Positions 1 to 7,700 are shown, counted from the first letter of the stretch. The stretch is DNA of 64,000 nucleotides from Oscillospiraceae bacterium (GCA_015064155.1 SVST01000008.1:1-64000), one strand, 5' to 3'. Program-made: numbers and translations. The notes: generated by a model not told the origin, from the sequence alone.

Positions 1-152
1 CCAACGAAAAAGCGAATCGCCTTTAGGTGGTTCGCTTTTTCGTTTCCTTTCTTTACTGAAATTGAACCCACGACATTCATTTGCGACAGACAGCTCCAAC
101 GCAGTTGGAACTGACGCGTACTTTTCGGTTCCGCTTGCGGAATGCCCACGTT
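1..152. repeat. 152-bp direct repeat, copy 1
   Basis: This stretch is repeated at 268-419 (offset 267) with one mismatch seen, G versus T near the end. It begins with a perfect inverted repeat: AACGAAAAAGCGAA at 3-16 pairs with TTCGCTTTTTCGTT at 31-44, and the loop can extend the stem. A second hairpin, GCCCAC/GTGGGC at 144-160, straddles its right end. Short ORFs across it differ between frames and look non-coding. It may continue to the left of the window. Confidence 0.85.
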
Positions 153-267
153 GAGTGGGCAAGAAAATACGCCGCTGCCGTAGGCAGCAGTGTTAACTCA
201 GGGTGGGATAGAGACTTCTCTCTATCATGAATTGTTGCTTTTTTTCTTTCAAGTCCAGCAGGGGGAG

Positions 268-419
268 CCAACGAAAAAGCGAATCGCCTTTAGGTGGTTC
301 GCTTTTTCGTTTCCTTTCTTTACTGAAATTGAACCCACGACATTCATTTGCGACAGACAGCTCCAACGCAGTTGGAACTGACGCGTACTTTTCGTTTCCG
401 CTTGCGGAATGCCCACGTT
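268..419. repeat. 152-bp direct repeat, copy 2
   Basis: Second copy of the repeat at 1-152, including the perfect 14-bp hairpin arms at 270-283 and 298-311. The right end differs: the GCCCAC hairpin seen after copy 1 is here cut and followed by a T run (418-424). The 115 bp between the copies contains a GCTGCC/GGCAGC hairpin at 174-188 and no gene. Function unknown; no transposase is present, so a non-autonomous intergenic repeat family is the simplest view. Confidence 0.85.
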
Positions 420-508
420 TTTTTGACAGACAGTAAATAGCAGTTTGCAAAAAATCGAAGGAGTTCTGTTTACAGACACTTCGTGAAAGATTTTTCTTGG
501 GCAAAAAA

Positions 509-1312
509 TTACGGTTGCAGGTCTGTCTCCCGAATCTTTTTCAATAAGAGGGGATAAAGTTGTGCATTTGCAGCGATTATAGGGGTGGGTTCGGTATAAT
601 CAAGCGGGTTTCCGTTCATTTGGGAAATGAAACCGCCTGCTTCGGTAACCAGAAGTGCGCCCGCCGCGATGTCCCAAGGGGAAAGACGATACTCAAAAAA
701 GATATCGTTGCGCCCTGCCGCAAGGTATGCAAGATCCAATGCCGCGGAGCCGCAACGGCGAAGATCCGAACAACAAAGGAAGAGTTCTTTGAGCAATCCA
801 AAGGTTTTTTCGCCGAATTGTTCCCTGTAGTAGGGGGCTGTTCCAAACGCGACCAGTGCCAGTTCCAAAGGGTGTTCTGAGACGTGAATGGGTGTCCCGT
901 TTAAATAGGCTCCTTTTCCGCGCTCTGCCCAAAACAGTTCGTTTAGATAGGGATCATATACCGCGCCGAATACGGGCACTCCGAAGGAGAACATTGCCAC
1001 CGAGATCGCGGAATGATGATAATCGCAGATAAAATTGGTGGTACCGTCAATGGGGTCAATCAAAAAACAGAATTCCCGCGAGAGGATCGAGGTGTCATTT
1101 TCTTGCTCTTCCGCAATAAAGCATGCCGTTGGGATCTGCTTTTGAATTTCTTGCATCAAAAAATCTTGAATTGCCACGTCGTAAACCGTTACAAAGTTGG
1201 CATCTCCCGGTTTTACGGTGATATTTTCACGGCTGTCCACGTTGCGGGCGTCCAACATGGTTTTTCCCGCTTGACGGATCAACGGTGTGATCCATTCCCA
1301 AATTGATTGCAT
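509..1312 (-). CDS. Inositol monophosphatase family protein
   Basis: A 267-aa Mg2+-dependent sugar or inositol phosphatase of the IMPase/SuhB/CysQ superfamily, predicted cytosolic. The metal-binding signatures are complete: Glu pair at 68-69 (AEEQ), DPIDGTTN at 86-93, and WDIAAG at 213-218. Length is normal for the family. The start at 1312 has a GGGAGG ribosome site just upstream and a strong promoter at 1348-1376. It is monocistronic here, so the substrate (inositol phosphate, PAP or a sugar phosphate) cannot be chosen from context. Family assignment is firm; substrate is not. Confidence 0.9.
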   Translation of the reverse strand: MQSIWEWITPLIRQAGKTMLDARNVDSRENITVKPGDANFVTVYDVAIQDFLMQEIQKQIPTACFIAEEQENDTSILSREFCFLIDPIDGTTNFICDYHHSAISVAMFSFGVPVFGAVYDPYLNELFWAERGKGAYLNGTPIHVSEHPLELALVAFGTAPYYREQFGEKTFGLLKELFLCCSDLRRCGSAALDLAYLAAGRNDIFFEYRLSPWDIAAGALLVTEAGGFISQMNGNPLDYTEPTPIIAANAQLYPLLLKKIRETDLQP

Positions 1313-1347
1313 TTACCAATAAACCTCCCTGAATAGAGTGCGAGAAT

Positions 1348-1376
1348 ATTATAGCACGAATTTTGCAAGTTTGCAA
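1348..1376 (-). promoter_or_regulatory. Promoter of the IMPase-family gene
   Basis: On the minus strand a -35 TTGCAA (1371-1376) and a -10 TATAAT (1348-1353) are 17 bp apart, about 36 bp before the start codon. Confidence 0.75.
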
Positions 1377-1379
1377 GTT

Positions 1380-1600
1380 TTTTTGGGAGGAAGGCTTTTT
1401 GCGGTTTTGGTTGCGGAATGCGGACCTGACGGGTCTGCAAGCCAAAGGCTAATGCGGGGTGTCGTTGTCCCCTCGCTGTCTTGCCTTGCGGTGTAGCGTT
1501 CTTTCGGCGTATGCTACCGGCTACAAGGTTTCGCACCGTAGGCTCGTTTTTGCTTGCTTCTCAACGATCCGTTTATAAAAACAACCGAAACTGAACAATA
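1380..1600. other. Intergenic stretch without a gene
   Basis: About 220 bp between two divergent promoters. Two small hairpins are visible: GCGGACC with GGTCTGC (about 1418-1436), and a GTAGC/GCTAC pair near 1492-1518. No convincing ORF or known RNA was recognised. It resembles decayed intergenic repeat sequence. Confidence 0.4.
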
Positions 1601-1606
1601 CGGTTA

Positions 1607-1635
1607 TTGTAATTTCAGGTGTCGTTTGTTATAAT
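1607..1635 (+). promoter_or_regulatory. Promoter of the XRE-TPR regulator
   Basis: TTGTAA (1607-1612) and TATAAT (1630-1635) with a 17-bp spacer, followed by a GGGGGGAGG ribosome site before the ATG at 1681. Confidence 0.75.
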
Positions 1636-1680
1636 ATATTCAGAACAAGCGCTTGTTATTTTTTTGGGGGGAGGAATCCG

Positions 1681-2748
1681 ATGAATATTTTTTTGAGTGA
1701 GCAGTTGAAAAAATTGAGAAAAGAAAAAGGCAACACGCAGGAGGAATTGGCTGTCCATCTTGGTATTACGATGCAGGCGGTTTCCAAATGGGAACGCGGC
1801 GAGGGGTATCCCGATATTACGCTTTTGCCCGCGATTGCATCCTATTATAACGTAAGCGTTGATGATTTACTCGGAGTTGGAGAGATTGAAAAAAAGAAAA
1901 AGCTCGATGAATATTTTAATAAAAGTCATGAGTTACACCGAGTTGGAAAGGTTGAGGAGCGTGTGGCTTTATTGCGTGAAGCTCAAAAAGAGTTTCCCAA
2001 TGATCTGTCTGTCATTCATGAGCTGATGTATGCTTTGGACGCGGAGGACAGCAAGAAAAATGAAGATGAGATCCTTGCATACGGGAAGAAAATTTTAGAA
2101 GAGTCAACGGATAATTGTTTAAGAGCCGGGGCAATTCAGGTGCTTTGCTTTGCCTATAGTTTTAAGGGCGATAAAGATAAGGCAAAAGAATATGCCCGTA
2201 TGGCGAACAACTACTACGTGACCTCGAATCAGCTGATGGCAAGAGCACTTGAGGGAGAAGAGGCGGTTGAATTCTGTCAAGGCAATATTCAATCACTTGT
2301 AGAGCTCATTGGCTCGAATGCTTTGGTGATGCTCGGAAACGGAACGTATGGACAAGAGGATAGGATCAGGGTATTGGGGTTTGTTATTTCATGCTATGAG
2401 TTGCTTTATTATGACGGAAATTGCGGGTTCTATCACACGAGGCTATCGGAGCTTTATGAATATATGGCGCAAACGTATCTAACGCTCGACGACGAAGACA
2501 AGGGGATGGAATGCCTTGAAAAATCCGCGGAGCATGCAATGAAATTTGATACCGTGGGGGAGGGAATGTTTACCTCGTTTATGGTCAATAAAGTCAAAAT
2601 TTCTTCTATTTGCGCCGTCAAAAATCATACGGAAAACCGATCGGGGCTACTTTTAAAAGCCCTGAAAAAAGAGAAATTTGCACGCTTGCAAAATCATCCC
2701 CGTATGCAAAAAATCATTGAAAAGCTAACTCCCGTAGCGGTTATGTGA
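1681..2748 (+). CDS. XRE-family regulator with C-terminal helical (TPR-like) region
   Basis: A 355-aa protein. Residues about 7-62 form an XRE/Cro-type helix-turn-helix (recognition helix [10 protein letters not shown]), which binds operator DNA as a dimer in this family. The rest is alpha-helical and resembles TPR sensor regions of Clostridia regulators (residues about 80-340). It has its own promoter and a downstream terminator, so it is a single-gene unit. It lies directly before the retron, but the terminator and separate promoter argue against cotranscription. Targets are unknown. Two further XRE genes (4952, 5719) share the same N-terminal signature but have unrelated C-termini. Confidence 0.85.
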   Translation: MNIFLSEQLKKLRKEKGNTQEELAVHLGITMQAVSKWERGEGYPDITLLPAIASYYNVSVDDLLGVGEIEKKKKLDEYFNKSHELHRVGKVEERVALLREAQKEFPNDLSVIHELMYALDAEDSKKNEDEILAYGKKILEESTDNCLRAGAIQVLCFAYSFKGDKDKAKEYARMANNYYVTSNQLMARALEGEEAVEFCQGNIQSLVELIGSNALVMLGNGTYGQEDRIRVLGFVISCYELLYYDGNCGFYHTRLSELYEYMAQTYLTLDDEDKGMECLEKSAEHAMKFDTVGEGMFTSFMVNKVKISSICAVKNHTENRSGLLLKALKKEKFARLQNHPRMQKIIEKLTPVAVM

Positions 2749-2821
2749 TCAAGTTGCGAGACGGAGGAGGTTGTAAAAACATAAAAATATGCCGAAACAA
2801 TCCATCACCGCCTTTGGCGGA

Positions 2822-2855
2822 GCTCCCTTTACACAAGGGAGCCTTTCTTTTTTGG
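2822..2855 (+). terminator. Terminator / REP-like hairpin after the XRE gene
   Basis: GCTCCCTT (2822-2829) pairs with AAGGGAGC (2835-2842), followed by a T-rich tract. A small CCGCC/GGCGG hairpin precedes it. This pair of hairpins resembles an interspersed repeat seen in Clostridia genomes (recalled, not checked). Confidence 0.65.
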
Positions 2856-3004
2856 AGCTTTGTGTATGATTCCTTTTGTGCAACAGTTCCTTTTTTCTAT
2901 CCAAGCCGACAGGAATGGATGCCCCCCATTTGGGACGAATTGCTCGGGTGCTGATGATTGTAAGATGCGAGATGATTGTTTCTCATAAATATTGGCGAAA
3001 CGAC

Positions 3005-3033
3005 TTGCATTATATAAAAAATTATGATACAAT
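3005..3033 (+). promoter_or_regulatory. Promoter of the retron
   Basis: TTGCAT (3005-3010) and TACAAT (3028-3033) with a 17-bp spacer. Predicted transcription start is near 3039-3041, exactly at the left arm (a1) of the candidate msr-msd RNA. Confidence 0.7.
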
Positions 3034-3038
3034 AAAAA

Positions 3039-3271
3039 CAGAACAACAGTGTATTTCGGTTTCTACGAAAGGGATGACGAGTCGTCATCTTTTCACTCAT
3101 ATTGATCGTATTCGCGGCACAAGTCCTACAAAAGCTTTTCTCGAAAGCTTTTGCTTAACGGACTTGTTCCGTTCAGCCTAACCGCGCCACTGTAGTCACC
3201 GCAAGGCTCCGCACGCTTCACCTTGCTAAACTACACCTCTGCGATTAGCCATACAAATTCGTGTTGTTCTG
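3039..3271 (+). ncRNA. Candidate retron msr-msd non-coding RNA
   Basis: This 233-nt region lies between a promoter and the reverse transcriptase, the standard place for a retron template RNA. Its ends are complementary: a1 CAGAACAACA (3039-3048) pairs perfectly with a2 TGTTGTTCTG (3262-3271). After a1 come two short hairpins typical of msr: TTTCG/CGAAA (3054-3070) and GATGACGA/TCGTCATC (3073-3089). The msd half holds ACAAGTCC/GGACTTGT (3119-3126 with 3160-3167) enclosing AAAAGCTTT/AAAGCTTTT (3130-3152), and a compound stem TGTAG, GCAAGG with CCTTGC, CTACA (3191-3235). The priming guanosine would be G3049 or G3051, just after a1. Boundaries and the msr/msd junction are inferred by eye. Confidence 0.72.
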
Positions 3272-3294
3272 AAAAATCGGGAAAGGAGAGCTGT

Positions 3295-4206
3295 ATGATC
3301 GTTTACAAAGAACTGGCTTCAATTGAGCAAGATCTGGGGTTTTCGGCGAAAACCTTGTACGGATTGAGCAATCGTCTTGAAAAACACTATCATACTGTGT
3401 ACGTTCCGAAGAGTGACGGAACCAAACGGAAGCTCTCCGTTCCCGATTTGATTTTAAAATTGGTACAAAAATCGATCGCCGACAACATTCTTGTTCAATA
3501 TCCGATTTCAAGATATGCCAAAGCATATAAGGTAGGAAGCAACGTTCAAAAAAATGCACATCCGCACGTAGGAAAAAAGAAGCTTCTGAAGCTGGACATA
3601 GAGGGGTTTTTTGATCATATTTTGTATTCACAGGTCAAGGACATTGTTTTCTATCAAGAAAAATACGCAGAGCCCATTCGGATCCTTTTAACGATGCTTT
3701 GTTATTATCACGACTCCCTTCCGCAAGGAGCACCGACCTCACCTGCGATTACGAATATTATTATGTATGATTTTGATGAAACGGTTGGGGCATTTTGCGA
3801 TTCTAAAAATATTGCATACACAAGATATTGCGACGATATGACCTTTTCGGGCGATTTTTCCGAAAAGGAGATGATCGGCTTTGTAAAAAACGAGCTATCC
3901 AAGCTTGGGCTGCATTTGAAAAAACGCAAAACGGCAGTCATTCCTGCGACAAAGTGTCAATGTGTAACCGGGATCGTCGTGAATGAAAAAATGAATCTCA
4001 CAAAGGATTACAAAAAGAAGATTCGTCAAGAAATGTATTTCATCAAGAAATTTGGACTTGACGGACACTTAAAGAAAATGGGTGTATCCGACAAGGAGCA
4101 ATATCTTCTGTCCCTCAAAGGAAGAATCGCTTACGTGCTTCAAACAATTCCGAATAACGACGAATTTACGGAATATAAAAAAATTCTACACTCCATTCGG
4201 GTTTAA
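3295..4206 (+). CDS. Retron-type reverse transcriptase
   Basis: A 303-aa reverse transcriptase that would copy part of the upstream RNA into branched msDNA. Visible motifs: NAHPH (87-91), matching the retron-specific NAXXH of region X; LDIEGFFD (100-107) with the first catalytic Asp; LPQGAPTSP (142-150); YCDD (178-181) in place of the common YADD; and VTG (224-226) of retron region Y. Length fits stand-alone retron RTs, and there is no maturase or endonuclease domain, which argues against a group II intron. The ATG at 3295 follows GGAAAGGAGAG; an in-frame start at 3223 would lie inside the RNA. It starts 24 bp after the a2 arm. No fused effector domain is seen. Confidence 0.92.
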   Translation: MIVYKELASIEQDLGFSAKTLYGLSNRLEKHYHTVYVPKSDGTKRKLSVPDLILKLVQKSIADNILVQYPISRYAKAYKVGSNVQKNAHPHVGKKKLLKLDIEGFFDHILYSQVKDIVFYQEKYAEPIRILLTMLCYYHDSLPQGAPTSPAITNIIMYDFDETVGAFCDSKNIAYTRYCDDMTFSGDFSEKEMIGFVKNELSKLGLHLKKRKTAVIPATKCQCVTGIVVNEKMNLTKDYKKKIRQEMYFIKKFGLDGHLKKMGVSDKEQYLLSLKGRIAYVLQTIPNNDEFTEYKKILHSIRV

Positions 4207-4393
4207 AAGAGTCGAGTGGGATTGAGTTGCCATTTTGCCCTTTTTGTTTTTATTTGTTCTTTATTGTTTGGCTGCGCCAAAAGAAAAATAGAAGCTCAAA
4301 GATTGCTTTTTGGCATATAGCTTCAAGAAAGGCGGTGCAACGGTGAAAGAAAAAGCAACGATTGCGGAAAGATCTCCAAATGCAAGAGGAAAA

Positions 4394-4807
4394 ATGAAAT
4401 TTCCCTCATTTGTTTTTATCTTGGGTTGTATCATACTTGTTTTTACAGGCTGTACGATAGCTCCCGATGCACCATCCGAAGGGATTTGGTATTGTGAGGA
4501 ATTAAAGCTTGCGATCGAGTTTGAAGGAAGAGAAGCTTCTGTTTCCTCATACGATGAAAAACTATCTCATATGGATTTGCAGCTTAGAAATTGGATTGAC
4601 GGTGGGGTTGATATTGTATATCAAAATGAAGAGGGACAGATCGTTGAAATATACAGCGGCTGGAGAAAATCCAAGCGCAACGATACGTTTGTCATCCGGC
4701 TTTATCGAAAAGCAAACCCGGAAGACAATTACCAAACACAAATAGAGCTTAATGATGAAAAACATACGTTTGTCAAAATAGAAAGTTATGATGAAATAAA
4801 GAAATAA
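4394..4807 (+). CDS. Small predicted lipoprotein downstream of the retron RT
   Basis: A 137-aa protein with a short basic N-terminus, a hydrophobic stretch and the lipobox FTGC at residues 17-20, so it is probably lipid-anchored outside the membrane. The mature part is beta-rich, with SEGIWYCEELKLAIEF near its start, and matches no family I recognise. The ATG at 4394 follows AGAGGA and gives a normal signal peptide; a GTG at 4343 with GGCGG upstream would add 17 residues. It is 187 bp after the RT with no clear terminator between, so cotranscription is possible. Whether it belongs to the retron is unknown. Confidence 0.7.
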   Translation: MKFPSFVFILGCIILVFTGCTIAPDAPSEGIWYCEELKLAIEFEGREASVSSYDEKLSHMDLQLRNWIDGGVDIVYQNEEGQIVEIYSGWRKSKRNDTFVIRLYRKANPEDNYQTQIELNDEKHTFVKIESYDEIKK

Positions 4808-4951
4808 AGGATGGTCGATACAAGCTGTTTTTCCAACCAAACGGAGAATTTTTTTGCGGTAAATCTCCAAACAAGTGCTTTACTTTCCTGCTTTCTTGGT
4901 TTATAATGGGGTTACAGAATCGATTTTGAATTTGATTTTAGGAGAGTTCTT

Positions 4952-5680
4952 ATGTCTATTGGAGAAACTATTGCTAAACTGAGAAAAGAAAAGGGTCTTA
5001 CGCAAGGGGAGCTTGGAGGACGGCTTGGGGTGTCCAATCAGGCGGTTTCCAAATGGGAATCGGGAATGACAGCCCCTGATATTATGTTATTACCGATATT
5101 GGCTGACGAGTTCGGTTGTTCGATTGATCGGTTGTTTTCAAGAGAGGGCAAATGCGAAGCGAAGCCCGAAATTCATTACGATCACTGTGCCCGGTTTCCT
5201 TGGCCCGATGATACCACCATTCGCGGGGTGGTTTGCGAGGGAAGAAAAATCTTGAAATGTGACGCACTGGTTGATCGATTTACGTTTGAGATCATAGGCG
5301 ATGCCAAGAACGTACAAAGTGAATGTAATATCGAAGTCGACGGAAACGTATCAGGCGGATGCAAAGCCGAGGGCGATATCCATGCCAATGGCAACGTATC
5401 GGGTGGATGTACGGCAGGTCGTGACATTGTTATAGCAGGTCATCTTTCCGGTGGATGCAATTGCGGATCTTCGGTCACGGTAGGTGGGAGCTTGTCAGGT
5501 GCTTGTACCGCGGGCGGAGAAATCACTTGTGGCGGAAATCTTTCGGGAGATATCTTGTGCGGCGGTGACGTAGTAGTGCGTGGTGACGTAGAATCCGAAA
5601 AGATCAAGGGGAACGTCATCTGTAGCTCGCTAAAATGCGAAAAGGTTGAGGGAGATGTCATTTTGACAAAAGGCAGCTAA
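4952..5680 (+). CDS. XRE-family HTH fused to a bactofilin-like beta-helix
   Basis: A 242-aa protein. Residues 5-60 are an XRE helix-turn-helix. Residues about 90-130 form a linker, and 132-211 are five consecutive repeats of exactly 16 residues (pattern N/H/S-V/L-S-G-G-C then A-G-x-D/E-I), followed by degenerate turns to 240. Such G- and V-rich periodicity is typical of right-handed beta-helices such as bactofilin-like or polymer-forming domains. Cysteines recur at the same position (137, 153, 169, 185). The fold suggests DNA-binding coupled to self-assembly or metal/redox sensing, but that is inference. A TATAAT with a weak TTTACT lies upstream; the next gene starts 38 bp downstream. Confidence 0.8.
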   Translation: MSIGETIAKLRKEKGLTQGELGGRLGVSNQAVSKWESGMTAPDIMLLPILADEFGCSIDRLFSREGKCEAKPEIHYDHCARFPWPDDTTIRGVVCEGRKILKCDALVDRFTFEIIGDAKNVQSECNIEVDGNVSGGCKAEGDIHANGNVSGGCTAGRDIVIAGHLSGGCNCGSSVTVGGSLSGACTAGGEITCGGNLSGDILCGGDVVVRGDVESEKIKGNVICSSLKCEKVEGDVILTKGS

Positions 5681-5718
5681 CCTTTTGATTCTGTTTTGAC
5701 AACGTAGTAGGAGTGTAT

Positions 5719-6321
5719 ATGGAATTTCACGAAAAACTGCAAGAATTACGAAAACAAAAGGGTCTTACGCAAGAGGAGCTTGCATCGGAGCTTTACGTAT
5801 CCCGAACTGCGGTTTCCAAATGGGAATCGGGCAGGGGATATCCCAATATCGAATCGCTCAAGGCGATTGCGGTCTTTTTCTCGGTGACGGTCGATCAGCT
5901 TCTTTCCTCCGACGAGATACTCACCATTGCCGAGAAACATCAAAAAAACACCGAAAATCACTTTCGGAATTTGGTGTTTGGGCTTGGTGACGTTTGTATG
6001 CTGTTGCTGTTCTTTTTGCCGTTCTTTGCCGTACGGACGGACGGCTCTGCCCGTGCGGTGTCACTTTTGACAGCGGAGGGGGCACCGTGGTTGAAAATTG
6101 CATATTTTGCCGTTTTGATCGGGGGGGTGATGACGGGGCTTCTGACACTTGCCCTCCAAAACGTGCAGGCATTGGCTTGGCAGAGGTGCAAGGTGCCGAT
6201 TTCCTTGACGCTGAGTGCTGTGGCTGTGCTTTTGTTTGCACTCAGCTTACAGCCGTATGCCGCGGTGTTTTCCTTTGCCGTGCTTTCGATGAAGATATTG
6301 GTGCTCTTGAAACGAGCGTGA
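5719..6321 (+). CDS. XRE-family regulator with four membrane segments
   Basis: A 200-aa protein with an N-terminal XRE helix-turn-helix (residues about 5-58, signature VSRTAVSKWESG) and about four hydrophobic segments between residues 83 and 200, so the DNA-binding domain is tethered to the membrane. This architecture is common in Bacillota, where it is thought to sense membrane or envelope state. The ATG at 5719 is preceded by TAGGAG; GTG at 5713 is a less likely start. It is 38 bp after the HTH/beta-helix gene and shares its N-terminal signature, so the two may form an operon. Confidence 0.82.
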   Translation: MEFHEKLQELRKQKGLTQEELASELYVSRTAVSKWESGRGYPNIESLKAIAVFFSVTVDQLLSSDEILTIAEKHQKNTENHFRNLVFGLGDVCMLLLFFLPFFAVRTDGSARAVSLLTAEGAPWLKIAYFAVLIGGVMTGLLTLALQNVQALAWQRCKVPISLTLSAVAVLLFALSLQPYAAVFSFAVLSMKILVLLKRA

Positions 6322-6427
6322 CACGAATCGTGTCGCAGACGTGACGCCTCGTTTCTTGCATTTTTTTGTATCGTCCTTTATACTGGAGCTTGGCGAAAGC
6401 CGAATGCTGAAAAGGATGGAGAAAAGA

Positions 6428-7075
6428 ATGAGTAAGAAACGAAACCAAAAATTTTTGATGGCGGGATGTCTGCTTGTCGGCTTTGTTTTGTGGACCGTGT
6501 TGGTTCGCTATGTGGACGTACAGCCGATCGGACCGAGAGGATCAAGCGTAGGTTTTGCAAGTGTGAACCGTGCGGTGCATGAATGGACGGGTGTGCACAC
6601 GTGGCTCTATACCGTAACCGATTGGTTGGGGCTTGTTCCGATTGCGGTGGCTTTGGGCTTTTCCGTTTTCGGCATGGTGCAATGGATTCGACGGAAACGC
6701 TTTTTATCGGTTGACCGAAGCCTTTTCGCGCTCGGTGGGTTTTATCTTGCCGTAATGACAGTGTACGTCTTTTTTGAGCTTTTCGTTGTAAATTACCGCC
6801 CCGTACTGATCAATGGGCATTTGGAGGCATCTTACCCCTCGTCAACCACGCTTTTGGTGCTGTGCGTGATGCCAACGGCAATGATGCAGCTGTCGTCCCG
6901 TATCATAGGGCAGGGAATTAAACGGGGAGTGACGGTCATGATGTCTGTTTTCGTTGGCTTTATGGTGATCGGACGACTTGTATCCGGGGTACATTGGGTT
7001 ACCGATATCATTGGTGGTGCATTGCTGGCTTTTGGATTGGTAATGCTTTACCGCGCTGTTGCAGAATCGGATTGA
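6428..7075 (+). CDS. PAP2-superfamily membrane protein
   Basis: A 215-aa integral membrane protein of the PAP2 lipid phosphatase superfamily with about five to six hydrophobic segments. The first motif appears as VNYRP and the third as GRLVSGVHWVTD, containing the expected His and Asp. The middle PSGH motif is replaced by YPSSTT, so the usual general-acid His is absent at that site. Either the enzyme uses another residue or it has lost phosphatase activity. The ATG at 6428 follows GGAG; upstream in-frame ATGs at 6404 and 6416 lack good ribosome sites. Likely acts on lipid pyrophosphates or phosphatidate at the outer membrane face (inferred from family). Confidence 0.75.
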   Translation: MSKKRNQKFLMAGCLLVGFVLWTVLVRYVDVQPIGPRGSSVGFASVNRAVHEWTGVHTWLYTVTDWLGLVPIAVALGFSVFGMVQWIRRKRFLSVDRSLFALGGFYLAVMTVYVFFELFVVNYRPVLINGHLEASYPSSTTLLVLCVMPTAMMQLSSRIIGQGIKRGVTVMMSVFVGFMVIGRLVSGVHWVTDIIGGALLAFGLVMLYRAVAESD

Positions 7076-7090
7076 TAATACGTAGACGTG

Positions 7091-7124
7091 AAAGGGAAGC
7101 GTTCTTTTGATAGAGGACGTTTCC
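7091..7124 (+). terminator. Terminator after the PAP2-like gene
   Basis: GGAAGCGTTC pairs with GGACGTTTCC (two G-U pairs) followed by a short T-rich stretch. Confidence 0.55.
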
Positions 7125-7196
7125 TTTCCTTGATGGGACGATGAAATGAGGATAAAAAGTTTTTTGAATAAAAGCAAAAGTTTTTTTGAAATTCTC

Positions 7197-7225
7197 TTGA
7201 CAAAACGGAAAGCTTGTGATATAAT
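7197..7225 (+). promoter_or_regulatory. Consensus promoter of the tRNA operon
   Basis: TTGACA (7197-7202) and TATAAT (7220-7225) with a 17-bp spacer, both perfect consensus, 26 bp before the first tRNA. Confidence 0.9.
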
Positions 7226-7251
7226 GTTTGAGTACTTGTGAGAAAGAGCAT

Positions 7252-7325
<74 letters not shown>

Positions 7326-7365
7326 CACATGAGATTGCTTCCGTTGTGGAAGCAATTTCATTGAT

Positions 7366-7442
<77 letters not shown>

Positions 7443-7451
7443 TTTTTACAT

Positions 7452-7529
7452 GGTGGGATTAGCACAGTTGGTTAGCGCGTCAGGTTGTGGCCCTGAAGGT
7501 CGTGGGTTCGAATCCCATATCTCACCCCA
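7452..7529 (+). tRNA. tRNA-His (GTG)
   Basis: Acceptor GTGGGAT/ATCTCAC with the extra 5' G (7452) opposite C73, as is diagnostic for tRNA-His. The anticodon is GTG and CCA is encoded. Its last 11 bases form the left end of a 31-bp perfect palindrome with the downstream sequence, and its 3' half is the source of the repeats at 7573-8088. Confidence 0.95.
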
Positions 7530-7582
7530 ATAGAAAGAGTGGACACCGATTTCGGTGTCCACTCTTTCTATTGGGGTGAGAT
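7519..7582 (+). terminator. 31-bp palindrome that includes the tRNA-His 3' end
   Basis: Positions 7519-7549 are perfectly complementary to 7552-7582 with a two-base TT centre. The inner part acts as a plausible terminator hairpin for the tRNA operon. The outer ATCTCACCCC is the acceptor strand and CCA of tRNA-His itself, so an inverted copy of the tRNA 3' end sits directly downstream. No clean T run follows. Confidence 0.7.
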
Positions 7583-7700
7583 TTACGCGACATATTCGAA
7601 CCCATGCAAAAGCGAAGCGTTGCCAATAACGCGCGTAAAGAAAGCAAACCGGGACAGGAATGCAACGCGCGTTCGGGTTCAGAATCCCATATCTCACCCC
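7573..7700. repeat. tRNA-His-derived inverted-repeat unit A
   Basis: A 128-bp unit that begins with GGGGTGAGAT and ends with ATCTCACCCC, and has ATTCGAACCCA and TGGGTTC-like T-arm sequence inside the ends in inverted orientation. The termini are therefore two facing copies of the tRNA-His 3' end around a GC-rich core. The core shares GCAAAAGCGAAGCGTTGCC with units B and C but diverges afterwards. No coding function is credible. Confidence 0.8.

Noticed and set aside
1681-2748. XRE-TPR gene as the small HTH effector of an HTH-associated retron type
   Set aside because: It is much longer than such proteins, has its own promoter and terminator, and resembles other XRE regulators in this window; kept only as a weak candidate.
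3295-4206. Group II intron or diversity-generating retroelement RT
   Set aside because: No maturase or endonuclease domain, no intron domain V-like structure noticed, and no template/variable repeat pair; NAXXH and VTG motifs favour a retron.
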